Source: Nostoc sp. UHCC 0302
GTDB lineage: Bacteria; Cyanobacteriota; Cyanobacteriia; Cyanobacteriales; Nostocaceae
NCBI RefSeq assembly: GCF_038096175.1
Contig: NZ_CP151099.1
Span: forward strand, 8,286,001 to 8,350,000
Direction: 5' to 3'
DNA length: 64,000 bases
Part shown: positions 8,931 through 19,400 of the stretch, piece after piece
How the letters are laid out: each line of letters begins with the position of its first letter
How positions within the stretch are numbered: position 1 is the stretch's first letter
Translations under genes and position numbers: made by a program
Notes under the pieces: model-generated
What the model saw: the letters and a program-made list of their open reading frames with translations, nothing else
What the model was told of the DNA's origin: nothing
The model's database searches: none

Positions 8931-9608
8931 TCAATTTGTTGCTGGTTGCTGATTGAGTCTTGCCTCTGTTCCTACTTCTGGTAAAGGTGGACGCACACTC
9001 AAATAAATCAATGGGCCGAAGAGTGGTATAAATGCTATTAACCAGAAAAGCTGCGGATTTTTCCAACCGCGACGCGCCATATCATCTGTTAGTAATGCCG
9101 GAAATAATAGGCAAAGTAAGCAAAAATCTATGCTCATTACATGGATGAAGCGGTCAGTTTGCCACTGCTGCACAAAGTTACCCCAATCTCCTCCCCGTAA
9201 ACCATAAGCAACTAGAATAACCGTCGCTATTGTTAGCACAAAACCAGTTACACGAGAATCTAATAGCTTCAGAAAAGTATTCTTTTTACCAACAAACTTT
9301 TTATTTGGTTCCCTTAAAGCTAAGTAAGGTAATAGAGCAAACGCCCCGACACCAAAGGAGCCAGTGGCAAATAACCAAGCAGGTATTTTTTGCCCTCTAC
9401 CATCAATGAAAAGCACTGCACTGTATATTAAAGGCCAAATGCCCATCAGGTTGAACAATGATACAACAAGAGGGTTAATACCTTGCCACTGAGCAATAGA
9501 AAGGTTTTTAATTAACTCGAATGTATTAGGTTGCTGGGGAGGAGCCAAAACAAAAGCATAGACAATAAATCCCAGCCATAGCACCCAAAAGGCAATTTTT
9601 CTCGCCAT
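8931..9608 (-). CDS. Conserved membrane protein, paralogue 2
   Basis: About 225 residues with six likely transmembrane segments. It belongs to the same family as the downstream minus-strand gene 8095-8766. The N-terminus begins MARKIAFWVLWLGF, matching the paralogue from its chosen Met. An alternative ATG at 9620 adds four residues. The pair probably arose by tandem duplication. hrcA lies just upstream on the same strand (about 58 bp gap), so a shared transcript is possible. No catalytic motif is visible. Confidence 0.75.
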   Translation of the reverse strand: MARKIAFWVLWLGFIVYAFVLAPPQQPNTFELIKNLSIAQWQGINPLVVSLFNLMGIWPLIYSAVLFIDGRGQKIPAWLFATGSFGVGAFALLPYLALREPNKKFVGKKNTFLKLLDSRVTGFVLTIATVILVAYGLRGGDWGNFVQQWQTDRFIHVMSIDFCLLCLLFPALLTDDMARRGWKNPQLFWLIAFIPLFGPLIYLSVRPPLPEVGTEARLNQQPATN

Positions 9609-9666
9609 GATTGCAGACAATTAGTATTAATTATTGATTTTGATAAATCCCTATAAGGATTAAAAA

Positions 9667-10791
9667 TTAAGGATTGAAATAACTGAAAGCTTCTGATAGG
9701 TAATCCGCAGCAGCTGTCACAACAGCGATCGCACTTTCGTAATCTAGGCGCGTTGGGCCTAAAACTCCCACACTTCCTACTGGTACTGAACCTCGGCGAT
9801 AAGTGGAAGAAATCAATGTACAAGTGCGTATCGGCTCTAGTGGGTTTTCTGCACCAATGCGAACCGTTACCCGTGGTTTACCCACATCCTCCGGCTCTGG
9901 CTCTTCAAATATTAATCGCCACAGTTGGTCTTGTTCTTCTTCCAGCAGGTGGATAATTGTTTGCACTTGCTGTAGTTGTGAAAATTCTGGTTGGCGCAGA
10001 ACTTCGGCTACACCCCGAACCATAATTTGTGTGGCAGTAGGTGTAACAGTGCGACGAGTCAATTCTGCAACTGAATTTTTCAAAAATTCCCCATACCGTT
10101 GGAACTCCTGAGCTAATTCACTCCAATCGAGGTCGGCTAATTCCAACAGGCTTCGCCCTCGTAAGTGGCTATTCAAAAAGTTAGAAACAATCTGCAACTC
10201 GCGATCAATAACCTCTGCATCGCGTTGTATTTCTTCCGGTACTGCCGGCAATTCCATCAATCTGGAATGTGTCTCATAAGCATCTGTTACCACAATTAGC
10301 ATGATTTTACCCGCTTCAATTTGCACTAATTGCAGATGTCGCAACAGCGCTGTAGTGGTTTGTGGCATGGTAATCAAGCTAATACACCCACTTAAGGTAG
10401 CTAAAATTTGTGCAGCTCCTTGCAGAAGTGTTTCTAAACTCCAATCTTCCCATTGAAGGCGCTTTTGTAGTGCCTCCTCTACCTGTCGCCCTAAAGTTTC
10501 TGTACCGCTTCCCTGCGGGACGCTGCGCGATCGCAGAGAAGGTGTAATTAACTGATCTACATAGATGCGATACCCAGAGTCAGAGGGTATGCGTCCAGCA
10601 GAGGTATGGGGTTGGTAAAGTAACCCAGACTTTTCTAAAACGCCCATGATATTGCGAATCGTCGCTGAGCTAACTCCCAGGTCGTACTCCTCGACCAAAG
10701 CTTTAGAACCAACAGGCTCTGCGGTAGCAATATAGTGACGTACCGTTGCCCAAAGTATATGCTGTTGTCGATTTGTCAACTGGACTTCCAT
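9667..10791 (-). CDS. hrcA: Heat-inducible transcription repressor HrcA
   Basis: This repressor of chaperonin genes binds CIRCE elements and is helped by GroEL. The 374-residue protein has the N-terminal winged helix (residues 1-75; [25 protein letters not shown] is typical, quoted here by its parts LTNRQQHIL and EPVGS) and a C-terminal GAF-like domain. The linker at residues 87-99 is encoded by a copy of a palindromic repeat (about 10502-10538) that is also found between genes at 33430-33468. This suggests a repeat inserted in frame into a tolerant linker. No CIRCE element was recognised upstream. Confidence 0.9.
   Translation of the reverse strand: MEVQLTNRQQHILWATVRHYIATAEPVGSKALVEEYDLGVSSATIRNIMGVLEKSGLLYQPHTSAGRIPSDSGYRIYVDQLITPSLRSRSVPQGSGTETLGRQVEEALQKRLQWEDWSLETLLQGAAQILATLSGCISLITMPQTTTALLRHLQLVQIEAGKIMLIVVTDAYETHSRLMELPAVPEEIQRDAEVIDRELQIVSNFLNSHLRGRSLLELADLDWSELAQEFQRYGEFLKNSVAELTRRTVTPTATQIMVRGVAEVLRQPEFSQLQQVQTIIHLLEEEQDQLWRLIFEEPEPEDVGKPRVTVRIGAENPLEPIRTCTLISSTYRRGSVPVGSVGVLGPTRLDYESAIAVVTAAADYLSEAFSYFNP
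10502..10538. repeat. Palindromic repeat copy inside hrcA
   Basis: The core CTTCCCTGCGGGACGCTGCG is identical to the core of the intergenic element near 33430-33468, with a few differences outside it. It encodes the HrcA linker around residues 87-99. Confidence 0.8.
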
Positions 10792-11239
10792 AGGATGTTT
10801 TTTGCTGATGGCAAACTTTAATCAAACTTGGAAAAATTCTGGATTTGACTTAAACAAAAATTATTAATAATTAATTAAAATAGCAAATTACTGAATAATG
10901 TTGTGATAAGAGAATTTAAAGTTCATGTCAAAAATTTTGTGGAAGTGTGCTTTAAACAAAATTTTATTACTGCTGGAAAATCTGTTGATTTTAATCTAAA
11001 ACTAAGCAGCTTTATAACCGTATTATTCCATAAGAATTTACTAAAAAGAGTATCATTGAATACGTAATTTTCTTCAATTTACAAGTAGATTAGGGACAAA
11101 AATTACCGTGAGTATTTACCCAGTGGTGAAAATGCCAAGCTTTACACATAAAGCCCCGAACTAATGTACTGCTATGTTTCAGAATAGCAAAAGTTAGCTG
11201 GATAAGTAAGTTCCAGCCAAACTATACACACTCACTTGA
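10792..11239. other. Intergenic region upstream of hrcA, no gene seen
   Basis: About 450 bp, strongly AT-rich. It should hold the hrcA promoter and the 3' end of the rhodanese transcript. No convincing operator, terminator or short gene was found. Confidence 0.4.
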
Positions 11240-11599
11240 CTAATATTGAGGAATTGAAGCGTCAATTAATTGGGAATAAGCATCAATACCGCCAGCAATA
11301 TTTTTAACATTTGTAAATCCTTGAGCAACTAACCACTGACACATCTGAGCAGAGCGGACGCCGTGGTGACACAGCACAAGGGTTTCAGCTTGGGGATCAA
11401 GGCGTGTAGGTACTTGATCACCCCATTCGGCAAATTGACTTAGGGGTAGATTGACAAAACCCTCAATATTGGCGATCGCTACTTCTTGTGGTTCGCGCAC
11501 ATCCACTAGTTGAATACTTGGCTCATTAGAAGAGAGACGTTGTGCGAGTTCTTCTACACTAATTTGGGTAATAGCTTGACCAAAAGATTTGTCAGTCAT
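11240..11599 (-). CDS. Single-domain rhodanese-like sulfurtransferase
   Basis: About 119 residues forming one rhodanese domain. It shows the conserved LVDVREPQEV strand-turn and the active-site loop LCHHGVRS, whose Cys carries the persulfide. Proteins of this size transfer sulfane sulfur to thiols or cyanide, and the physiological acceptor is not evident. An ATG at 11620 would add seven residues. The gene is divergent from the DUF3352 gene. Confidence 0.85.
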   Translation of the reverse strand: MTDKSFGQAITQISVEELAQRLSSNEPSIQLVDVREPQEVAIANIEGFVNLPLSQFAEWGDQVPTRLDPQAETLVLCHHGVRSAQMCQWLVAQGFTNVKNIAGGIDAYSQLIDASIPQY

Positions 11600-11844
11600 A
11601 AGGTTTTTGTAAACAATCATATATTATTTATGTTGACAGAAAATCTGTACCCTAGCATCAGCATCCATTCTTATTAGTTACCTTTGTTTAGGGTGCGGAT
11701 ATTAACAAAAAATGCCATTGTCCAAACGGGTCTAAGATAGATGTCCTCAGTTTGGCATCAGATAAGTCTGTAAAGAGATAACCGCTCTCATGCTCCTGTA
11801 GATACAGGAAATTAGCGACAACTTTTGTATTTAGTAGGTCTAAT

Positions 11845-13506
11845 GTGAACAGGCAACGCTCATTCTTTGGTTTCTTAGTGGCCGGTGCGATCGCGCTACT
11901 AGTGGTTGTTATCGCTGGCTTTTACTGGTTTTTCGCCAAAAGTCCAGCTAGCCTCATTGCCTCGACTTCTCAACCAGGTGCTGCCATATTCGTGTCGAAA
12001 CTTGCCCCTGTGATGACTTCCTTACTGGTAAATCCTGATCGATTACAGGCTTTGGAGCGTGAAGGGGAACTGTCTAAGCTCAAAACTAGTTTCTTATCTA
12101 AGAGTGGTATAGATTATCAACAAGATATTAAACCCTGGCTAGGAAGCGAAATTACACTAGCCATAACTACTTTAGATATTGATCGTGACCCCGCAAACGG
12201 ACAGCAGCCAGGGTATCTCATGGCACTCGCTACTGAAAAACCAGAGAAAAGTCGCGAGTTTGTCGAGTTGTTATTTTCCAAACGCGCATTAGCTGGGGCA
12301 AACTTAGCTGTTGAGCAGTATAAAGGCATCAAACTGATTTATGACAATTCTCAGTCAGAGCAAGACTCGCTTGCAGGTGCAGTTGTCGGCGAAGACTTTG
12401 TATTATTCGCCAACGACCCCAAAGTGCTACGAGATGCCATCAATAACGTCCAAGCTCCTGAACTAAATTTGAATAGCTTCCCCGAATACCAAAAAGCTAG
12501 CAAACAACTACCCAAAGGTAGTTTAGCTGTAGCTTTCTTGAATCTTCCTATCGTCGCTAAATGGCAAGGGTTAGAACTGCCAGAGCAAACTTATAACAGC
12601 CAAATTATTTCCTTAGCATTAAATCCTAAAGGGTTGCTTGCAGAAACTGCCTTTCTAACTTCATCAGAAATAATTCCTGCATCCCCAGCATTGTCTAAAC
12701 CTGTAGGGGCATTGCAGTATATTCCAGCAACAGCAGGTTTGGCAATTTCCGGCTCGAATTTGAGCAATTTGGGTAACAGCGATTTAGCCAAACTCTGGAA
12801 ACAACTTACAGCGACTATATATGGTTCAGAAGAAGGTGCAATTTCTCGATTAGCAAAACCCTTGGTGGATATTCAAAAACGCTGGGGCATCAACTTGCCC
12901 GATGATATCTTCAGTTGGGTGCAAGGAGAATATGCGATCGCATTATTACCTGAGAAAGAGCAAACAAATCCTCACTGGATTTTTGTTGCGGAAAAATCCG
13001 ATAGTGTAGAACAGGGCGTTTCTCGTTTGGATGCGATCGCTTCATCAAACGGACTCAGTATTAGTCCTATTACCCTCAACAAGCAAAAAATCTCTGCTTG
13101 GACAGAGTTAGTCACTGCTACTAAACAACCCAATGCCAAAGAGCGACCATCGCTTAGTATTGAGGCAAAAGTTCAGGGAGTGCATACATCTCTAGGCAAT
13201 TACGAAATTTTCACTTCTGACTTAGAGACGATGGATGAAATCCTCACAGCCAAGGACAATTCCCTAATTGACAATCCTAATTTTAAAGATAGTATCGCTG
13301 CTATTCCGCAACCGAACCAAGGCTATATCTATCTTGACTGGACAAAGAGCCAGAATCTGTTAGAGCGTCAGCTACCTGCTCTAAAACTGCTGGAAGTATT
13401 CGGTAGACCATTTTTTGAAAATTTGCGATCGCTCACAGCCAGCAGTTATAGCATTGATACAGGATTACTAAAAGGCGGTGTCTTTTTCCAACTCCATGAC
13501 TCGTGA
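11845..13506 (+). CDS. DUF3352 family membrane-anchored protein
   Basis: A 553-residue protein with one N-terminal transmembrane helix (about residues 9-29) followed by a large domain outside the cytosol. Repeated motifs such as GSLAVAFLNLP and GYIYLDW fit the cyanobacterial DUF3352 family. The function is unknown. The start is GTG at 11845, in a context of unclear ribosome binding. It is probably a periplasmic or thylakoid-lumen protein. Confidence 0.75.
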   Translation: MNRQRSFFGFLVAGAIALLVVVIAGFYWFFAKSPASLIASTSQPGAAIFVSKLAPVMTSLLVNPDRLQALEREGELSKLKTSFLSKSGIDYQQDIKPWLGSEITLAITTLDIDRDPANGQQPGYLMALATEKPEKSREFVELLFSKRALAGANLAVEQYKGIKLIYDNSQSEQDSLAGAVVGEDFVLFANDPKVLRDAINNVQAPELNLNSFPEYQKASKQLPKGSLAVAFLNLPIVAKWQGLELPEQTYNSQIISLALNPKGLLAETAFLTSSEIIPASPALSKPVGALQYIPATAGLAISGSNLSNLGNSDLAKLWKQLTATIYGSEEGAISRLAKPLVDIQKRWGINLPDDIFSWVQGEYAIALLPEKEQTNPHWIFVAEKSDSVEQGVSRLDAIASSNGLSISPITLNKQKISAWTELVTATKQPNAKERPSLSIEAKVQGVHTSLGNYEIFTSDLETMDEILTAKDNSLIDNPNFKDSIAAIPQPNQGYIYLDWTKSQNLLERQLPALKLLEVFGRPFFENLRSLTASSYSIDTGLLKGGVFFQLHDS

Positions 13507-13575
13507 TATTGAACTGGGCATAGGGCATAGGGCATAGATCATTTGTCCGCAATTATTCTCCTTCTCCCCCACTCC

Positions 13576-13635
13576 TTGCACAGACGCGTAGACGCTCGAA
13601 GAGCGGCTTCTCGTAAGAATATAATCGCGTCTCTA
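13576..13635. repeat. Dispersed palindromic element, long form, copy 2
   Basis: Same family and orientation as 2477-2535, with the core GCGGCTTCTCGTAAG. It lies in the 247-bp gap between the DUF3352 gene and a secreted protein gene. Confidence 0.85.
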
Positions 13636-13753
13636 CTTACAAAACTATTAATACCGTCACCTTTGAATGTGGCACATAGACGGAGGTTATACGTGTTTTT
13701 ATGCACTAAAATATGTATATATAATAACTATAACAGCCTTTTAGAGGGCTACT

Positions 13754-14245
13754 ATGAAGCACCATCGCCCCCGACTTAAATTGCGCGGCGGTTGGCTGTT
13801 AGCTATACTTTCCGCTATAACAGCTACCCCTGCGATCGCACAAACAGCAAACTTTGGCACATTCCGCTTATCGCAAGGCTTTGAGCCAGAAAAAGGAATA
13901 TTTTCAGGTTATACAGGGGGTTCTTACTCCTTATCTACTGTTAGTAGCCGCGATCAGCAGAAAAACCCCTGTATCGGTTATGCTGATCCCACACCAGATT
14001 ACGTCATGGTCTTGGAAAAGCCCTTTTCCCGCTTAAAAGTTAAAGTCAACAGCGATGGATCTGATACCACTTTACTCATCCAAGGCCCAGATAAAACAAC
14101 GATTCGTTGTGGCGATGATACTGGTAAAAATAAAGACGCAAGTGTAGACGATAGCAACTGGAAAAGTGGCACCTATCGGATTTGGGTAGGTACATTTAAT
14201 CCAGAAGTCAAGCGTAACTATACTTTGACAATAGAGCAGTTGTAG
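13754..14245 (+). CDS. Secreted protein with PPC-like beta domain
   Basis: A 163-residue protein with a signal peptide (residues 1-30, ending ATPAIAQ). The rest resembles a bacterial pre-peptidase C-terminal-like domain: the asymmetric ending TYRIWVGTFNPEVKRNYTLTIEQL is recognised from its parts YRIWVGTF and YTLTIEQL. Two Cys (CIGY and IRCGDD) may form a disulphide. There is no catalytic domain, so it is a free-standing secreted beta-sandwich of unknown role. Confidence 0.7.
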   Translation: MKHHRPRLKLRGGWLLAILSAITATPAIAQTANFGTFRLSQGFEPEKGIFSGYTGGSYSLSTVSSRDQQKNPCIGYADPTPDYVMVLEKPFSRLKVKVNSDGSDTTLLIQGPDKTTIRCGDDTGKNKDASVDDSNWKSGTYRIWVGTFNPEVKRNYTLTIEQL

Positions 14246-14249
14246 GCTC

Positions 14250-14347
14250 TGGGGACTAGGGACTGGTGACTGGGGACTAGGAAGGGAAACAAGAATAACT
14301 ACTGGCTATTTATCAATGCCCCAGTACCCAATCCCCAATCCCCAATC
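14250..14347. repeat. Degenerate heptamer repeats (GGGGACT / CCCCAAT type)
   Basis: Runs of GGGACTAGGGACTGG-like units followed by inverted CCCAATCCCCAATC units. The same type occurs at 27324-27500, 41960-42085 and 48618-48700. They are non-coding and specific to intergenic DNA here, apart from a copy inside cbiA. Confidence 0.7.
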
Positions 14348-14412
14348 TTAGATAACACCTGGGACGATAATATGGGATAGTAGCTCGTTTTGCTTTCCGA
14401 GGGTACTATCTC

Positions 14413-15177
14413 GTGCTATCTACTTTGCGTGCTGATTTCCGCATTATCTTTGAACGTGACCCAGCCGCCCGTAATTGGTTGGAAGTTTTGTTTTGTTACC
14501 CCGGTTTGCAAGCCCTGCTATTCCATCGGCTAGCTCACTGGTTACATTGTATTGGTATTCCCTTTTTCCCTCGCCTAATTTCTCACATAGCTCGATTTTT
14601 GACCGGAATTGAAATTCACCCAGGTGCAACAATCGGTTATGGTGTGTTCATCGACCACGGAATGGGCGTAGTAATTGGTGAAACTGCGATCGTGGGCGAC
14701 TATGCCCTGATTTATCAAGGTGTCACTCTCGGAGGGACTGGGAAACAAAGCGGCAAGCGACATCCTACTTTAGGTGAAAATGTCGTGGTCGGAGCTGGCG
14801 CGAAGGTATTGGGCAATCTCCAAATTGGTAACAATGTCCGCATTGGTGCTGGGTCAGTTGTTTTGCGGGACGTTCCTTCTAATTGCACAGTGGTAGGCGT
14901 ACCCGGTCGCATTATCTATCGTTCTGGAGTCCGGGTTGCTCCTTTAGAACACAACAACTTACCAGATTCGGAAGCTGAAGTTATTCGCGTTTTAGTTGAC
15001 CGGATCGAGGTGCTGGAAGAACAAATACAAGCACTTCAGCAACTTGGTTCTTCTACAAAAACTCCTGTATTCGCGGGTAATTTAGCTGCTAAAGAGGATG
15101 ATTCACCACAAGATACTCCTCGGTGCCATCTCAGAGATAAGGCAATACAGGAGTTTTTAGATGGTGCTGGCATCTAA
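14413..15177 (+). CDS. cysE: Serine O-acetyltransferase
   Basis: This enzyme makes O-acetylserine from serine and acetyl-CoA, the first step of cysteine synthesis. The 254-residue protein has an N-terminal helical region ([13 protein letters not shown]) and a left-handed beta-helix of hexapeptide repeats (about residues 60-180; [25 protein letters not shown], seen in the parts IHPGATIG and [12 protein letters not shown]). The C-terminal tail (about 200-254) is longer than in the shortest family members and includes a short coiled coil. The start is GTG at 14413. Confidence 0.93.
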   Translation: MLSTLRADFRIIFERDPAARNWLEVLFCYPGLQALLFHRLAHWLHCIGIPFFPRLISHIARFLTGIEIHPGATIGYGVFIDHGMGVVIGETAIVGDYALIYQGVTLGGTGKQSGKRHPTLGENVVVGAGAKVLGNLQIGNNVRIGAGSVVLRDVPSNCTVVGVPGRIIYRSGVRVAPLEHNNLPDSEAEVIRVLVDRIEVLEEQIQALQQLGSSTKTPVFAGNLAAKEDDSPQDTPRCHLRDKAIQEFLDGAGI

Positions 15178-15195
15178 AACAGTGGAGACGCGACG

Positions 15196-15237
15196 CCAGT
15201 CGCTACAACGGGGGGAACCCCCGCAACGCGCTGGCTC
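15196..15237. repeat. Dispersed repeat (GC-rich, copy 2 of 2, inverted)
   Basis: Inverted relative to 8805-8846 with a few mismatches. It lies just after cysE. Confidence 0.75.
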
Positions 15238-15337
15238 ATTAATCCTGTCTGTGCATTGAGTAGGGGCAGGGGGACAGGAGACAAGAGGAATAAATACTGA
15301 CCCTTGACTCTTGACCCTTGACCCTTGACTCACAAAA

Positions 15338-15922
15338 TCATGGATTAATTGCTTGGGTAGACCAACTTTGGTCTTTGTCGCGGCTGTAGAGCCATCGATT
15401 TTGTGGTTCGCCGCGCAACTCTAAATGATCTACCTCGTCTGGATCGAGTAGTAGTAGGGAAAAGTTAGGCACTGGCTGGGCGGAATCGGGTGATGGTGGT
15501 GCAAAGGCTTCTGGTTCTTGAACTCTGGGTTTACCAGGATCAGGCCAAGCAAACTGTAAACGCGCCGCATCACTGATTTCTTGCCATATATTTATACGGG
15601 CAGGCTGTAGTTCTGGGTGAGAATTATCACCGTCTACTAAGGTTAAACAGCCAGCTATGCGAAATTGTTCGCGTGTATTGGGGAAATACCAGCAAACTTC
15701 TGCCCAAGATTGCTGTTGTATCTGGTCAACTTTGGCGCTTCGGGTATCGGTGATGAATTTTAGCTGGTTAGTATCTTCTAGAAAACCACGAAAGACGAGG
15801 GTACGATTAGCAGGACGACCGTTTGTCTGCACTGTTGCTAGTTGCAGGTAGCGGGCGTAAACAAGGCTGCGATTTCGATGGAGAGCATGGGCGATCGCAC
15901 TTCGCCAAGGAGCAAGAGACAT
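15338..15922 (-). CDS. Pyridoxamine-5'-phosphate-oxidase-like FMN-binding protein
   Basis: A 194-residue split-barrel flavoprotein. N-terminal blocks (MSLAPWRSAIAHAL, LATVQTNGRPANRTLVFRG) and the C-terminal end with W-x-R-like residues match the Alr4036-type FMN-binding relatives of PdxH. It may bind FMN, but PNP oxidase activity is not certain because true PdxH has other C-terminal residues. The ATG at 15922 was chosen. An upstream extension of 79 residues would be encoded by heptamer repeats and is not credible. Confidence 0.75.
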   Translation of the reverse strand: MSLAPWRSAIAHALHRNRSLVYARYLQLATVQTNGRPANRTLVFRGFLEDTNQLKFITDTRSAKVDQIQQQSWAEVCWYFPNTREQFRIAGCLTLVDGDNSHPELQPARINIWQEISDAARLQFAWPDPGKPRVQEPEAFAPPSPDSAQPVPNFSLLLLDPDEVDHLELRGEPQNRWLYSRDKDQSWSTQAINP

Positions 15923-15925
15923 ATT

Positions 15926-15965
15926 AATTTGTAATTTGTAATTCGTAATTCGTAATTCGTAATTT
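15926..15965. repeat. TAATTCG heptamer repeat
   Basis: Four to five copies just upstream of the FMN-binding protein start, close to its likely promoter. The same family as at 876-922. Confidence 0.85.
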
Positions 15966-16119
15966 TTGAAAGTCAGATTTAATCTGGGTTTCCAGGTTTG
16001 CGTCTGTTGCTTTATTTTAGACAATTGGTACAACACAAAGTAGATAATTTTGTAATCCTCTTTGCGTCTTTGCGCCTTTGCGTGAGATAAAAATACTGTA
16101 TAAATTCGTAGGTAACTTA

Positions 16120-16446
16120 ATGGCACAAATTCAAATCGGTATTGAGGGTGAAGGCGCACCAGCAGCAGCCGAGGCTTTGCTAGAAATTCCTGGAATATCG
16201 GGAAGCTATGAAGTGCCGACGCAAAGAGAGGGGACTCTAGCAGCTATTGCTACCATTGTCGGCATTGTGGGAGGTGTTGCGGCTTTAGCTGAACAAATCC
16301 GCAAATGGTATCAAGAATGGCATAAATCTCATCCAGGGAAGCAATTTGATGTGGTAATTCTTGACCCTGATACTGGAAACAGGATTTTACTCGAAGAAGC
16401 TACTATAGAGGAAATCACGGAAATCCTCAAATCTATCAGCAAATAA
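16120..16446 (+). CDS. Small EACC1-like partner of the CHAT protein
   Basis: A 108-residue protein with a beta strand (QIQIGIEGEG), a linker, a hydrophobic helix (about residues 42-60, AAIATIVGIVGGVAALAEQI), a basic helix (RKWYQEWHKSH), and a C-terminal alpha/beta unit (FDVVILDPDTGNRILLEEAT, then EEITEIL). Its layout and its position fit the effector-associated constant component 1 (EACC1) described for STAND conflict systems, as I remember that work. The resemblance is by pattern only. Its stop codon touches the GTG start of the CHAT gene, so the two are co-translated. The ATG at 16120 was chosen over an earlier in-frame start at 16078. Confidence 0.65.
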   Translation: MAQIQIGIEGEGAPAAAEALLEIPGISGSYEVPTQREGTLAAIATIVGIVGGVAALAEQIRKWYQEWHKSHPGKQFDVVILDPDTGNRILLEEATIEEITEILKSISK

Positions 16447-19400
16447 GTGCAAACTATCCGCATTCAACTTCGGGAAAGTACGCAGGAAACAGTTGAACTC
16501 AGGTATTGGCTACCTCAAAATAATCACTATGAATCACGTCGTCTGAAATTAGCAGAAATCGCTGATTTCCTCAAGCAAGGTGAACGAGATTACTATAGAC
16601 TGCTGCCCAATTTACCAGGAATCGGGCAGCAGTTATTTTTTTGGTTGGATGGCGATGGACGCTGGTTGAGTCGGGGAATTGCTAACTGTCGCGGTGAGGG
16701 GTTGGTAATTGCCATTGATACTGATAAAAAATTGGCACATCTACCTTGGGAAGTGCTGCATGATGATAAGGATTTTTTGGTCAAACGGGTTAATCCAGTG
16801 GTATTACCTCTGCGCTGGATTGAGAAAGAAACGGCAGGGTTTTCTGTGGAAGCACGACAATTGCGAGTATTGTTTATGGCAACCGACCCGGAAGATGTGC
16901 AACCAAAGTTAGAGTTTGAACAGGAAGAGGCGAGAATTCTGGCTGATACGCGAGATTTTGCTGTAGATTTGCGGGTGGAAGAAAGCGGTTGCGTTAGCGA
17001 GTTGGGTAAGGTGTGGAGTCGCTATTTTAATGACTTTGATGTGTTTCACCTCACAGGACACGCCTCAATTAAAGATGAAGCACCTTACACGCCTTACTTT
17101 ATTACGGAGACGGAAATCGGCGATCGCCACGAAACCACAGCCGCAGAACTGGCCGAAGTCTTCCGGTTTCGCTTTCCCAAGTTGGTGTTTTTGTCTGGGT
17201 GTCGGACTGGACAAGCACCAGATAAAGGGGCTGTCCCTTCAATGGCTGAGGCACTTATTGCACAAGGGGCTAAGGCGGTTTTAAGTTGGGGGCGGCCTGT
17301 GGAAGATCGGACAGCGACAGCCGCCGCCGCGCACCTCTACGGCAAATTGGCAGCCGGATATCAATTAGCTGAAGCACTCGCTAGCACTTACCAGCAGTTG
17401 TTTCAACAGAATGTGCGTGACTGGCATTTGTTGCGGTTATATGTCCAGGGAGAATGTCCCGGTGCGTTGGTGGAAGTGTTGGGAGATGTGCCACCCTCAG
17501 CGCCGGAACCTGCTTATGAACTGTTTTTAGATCCCGATACCCAACAGGTGCGGGTGGCGAAACCCTCTGAGTTTGTTGGCAGACGGCGGACTTTGCAACG
17601 TTGTCTCAAAGCTATTCGCACTTCATTAGGGGTACTAATTCACGGACTGGGGGGTGTGGGTAAGAGTACTGTGACGGCGCGACTTCTGGAAAGGATGGTT
17701 GGCTATCACAGGCTGGTGAACTTTCGGCAACTGGATGAGGACAAACTGCTCAAAACCCTTGCTGAACAATGTACCTCGGAACGGGGGCATGAAATTCTCA
17801 ATGGCAAGTTACCGTTGATGCAGCGCCTCACCAAGTTTTTCACAGAAGGACTCAATTCCAAAGAACAGCGCTTTGCCTTTGTGCTGGATGACTTTGAGGC
17901 AAATTTTGATTTACGAAATGGGGTTTATGTCTTGCAACCACAAGTTGTGGATGTACTGCTGGCGTTGCTGAAGGCGATTCAAAATTCCCAACTTCCCCAC
18001 AAGGTAATTATTACCTGTCGCTACAATTTCACATTGTCGGAACTGAATCATCGTCTGTACCGCGAACCTCTGGGCGCTTTGGGTGGGGCAGATTTAATTA
18101 AAAAGTATAATCGTCTCAATTCGTTTAATGGCAGTTGGCAATTTCAGCCAGATTTGCCGGAACGTGCCAAACAAGCAGCAGATGGAAATCCTCGGCTGTT
18201 GGAATGGTTAGATAAGATTTTGCAAAATTCCCAGAACTCGCCGGAAGCGGAGAGGGGAGTTGAGATGATTCTGCAAAAGATGGCAGATAAGGAAAAGGAA
18301 TTTCGTGAGGATATTTTGGCTGAGGAATTGCTGAAGCAGCAAACTCCAGCTTTGCGTCAAATGCTGGGGAAGTTGTTGGTGTATGAGTTACCTGTTCCTC
18401 AAGCTGCTATTTCCCCGATTTGTGAGGATATCTCAAGTTGGGAAAGTCATGTTCAACGCGCTGAAATTTTGGGTTTGTTGGAAGTTACCCTCACCAACAA
18501 CAAAGAGAGGTTGCATCGTGTTCCCCGGATTTTGTCACCGTTGCTAGAGTTTCCAGAAAACCCCAAGGGTGAAGAGTTGTATAAACAAGCTGCACAAATT
18601 TTGTATCGTCTGTGGTGGGAAGAGGCGGAAACTGCTACAGAGGCACAAAAGTTAGAAATTCATCGGTTGGGGTTGTTGGGGAAAGATGGAGAAATTGCGG
18701 CGAAAATAGCTAATTCATTGGCGGAACACTTGCGGAATCAAAGTCGATTTCGGGAAGCAATACATCTGTGCAAATCAACCTTAGAAATTACTAAAAACCA
18801 TAGTGTTCTCAAAGAAATGGCTTTTTGTGAACACCAACTAGGTGAGGTTGATCAAGCATTAAACTATTACGAACAAGCTTTAAATCTTTGTCCCGCAGAA
18901 GACGAACAAGAATTAGCATCAATTTATCATTATTTTGGGATACTGAAAGCCGACAAAGGGGAAGTAGATGAAGCAATCGCACTCTACAATCAAGTCCTTG
19001 AAATTGATGAACGCATTGGAGATGTCCAAGGCAAAGCGGCGACGTTGCACTGTCTGGCGAATATCTACGTTAACAAAGGGGAAGTAGAAGAAGCGATCGC
19101 ACTCTACAATCAGTCTTTGGAAATAAAAGAAGGCATTGGTAATGTCCGAGGCAAAGCGGCGACGTTACACCAACTAGCAGGTATCTACGCTAAGAAAGGA
19201 GAAGTAGAAGAAGCGATCGCGCTCTACAATCAGTCTTTGGAAATAAATGAATGCACTGGGAATGTCCAAGGCAAAGCGGCGACTTTAAGCCAACTGGGAA
19301 TTGTATACGCTAAGAAAGGGGAAGTAGAAGAAGCGATCGCACTTTTCAATCAATCTTTGGAAATAAATGAATGCACTGGTAATGTCCAAGGCAAAGCGGC

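Noticed and set aside
13543-13779. A 78-codon plus-strand frame.
   Set aside because: It runs through the dispersed palindromic element and has no recognisable product.
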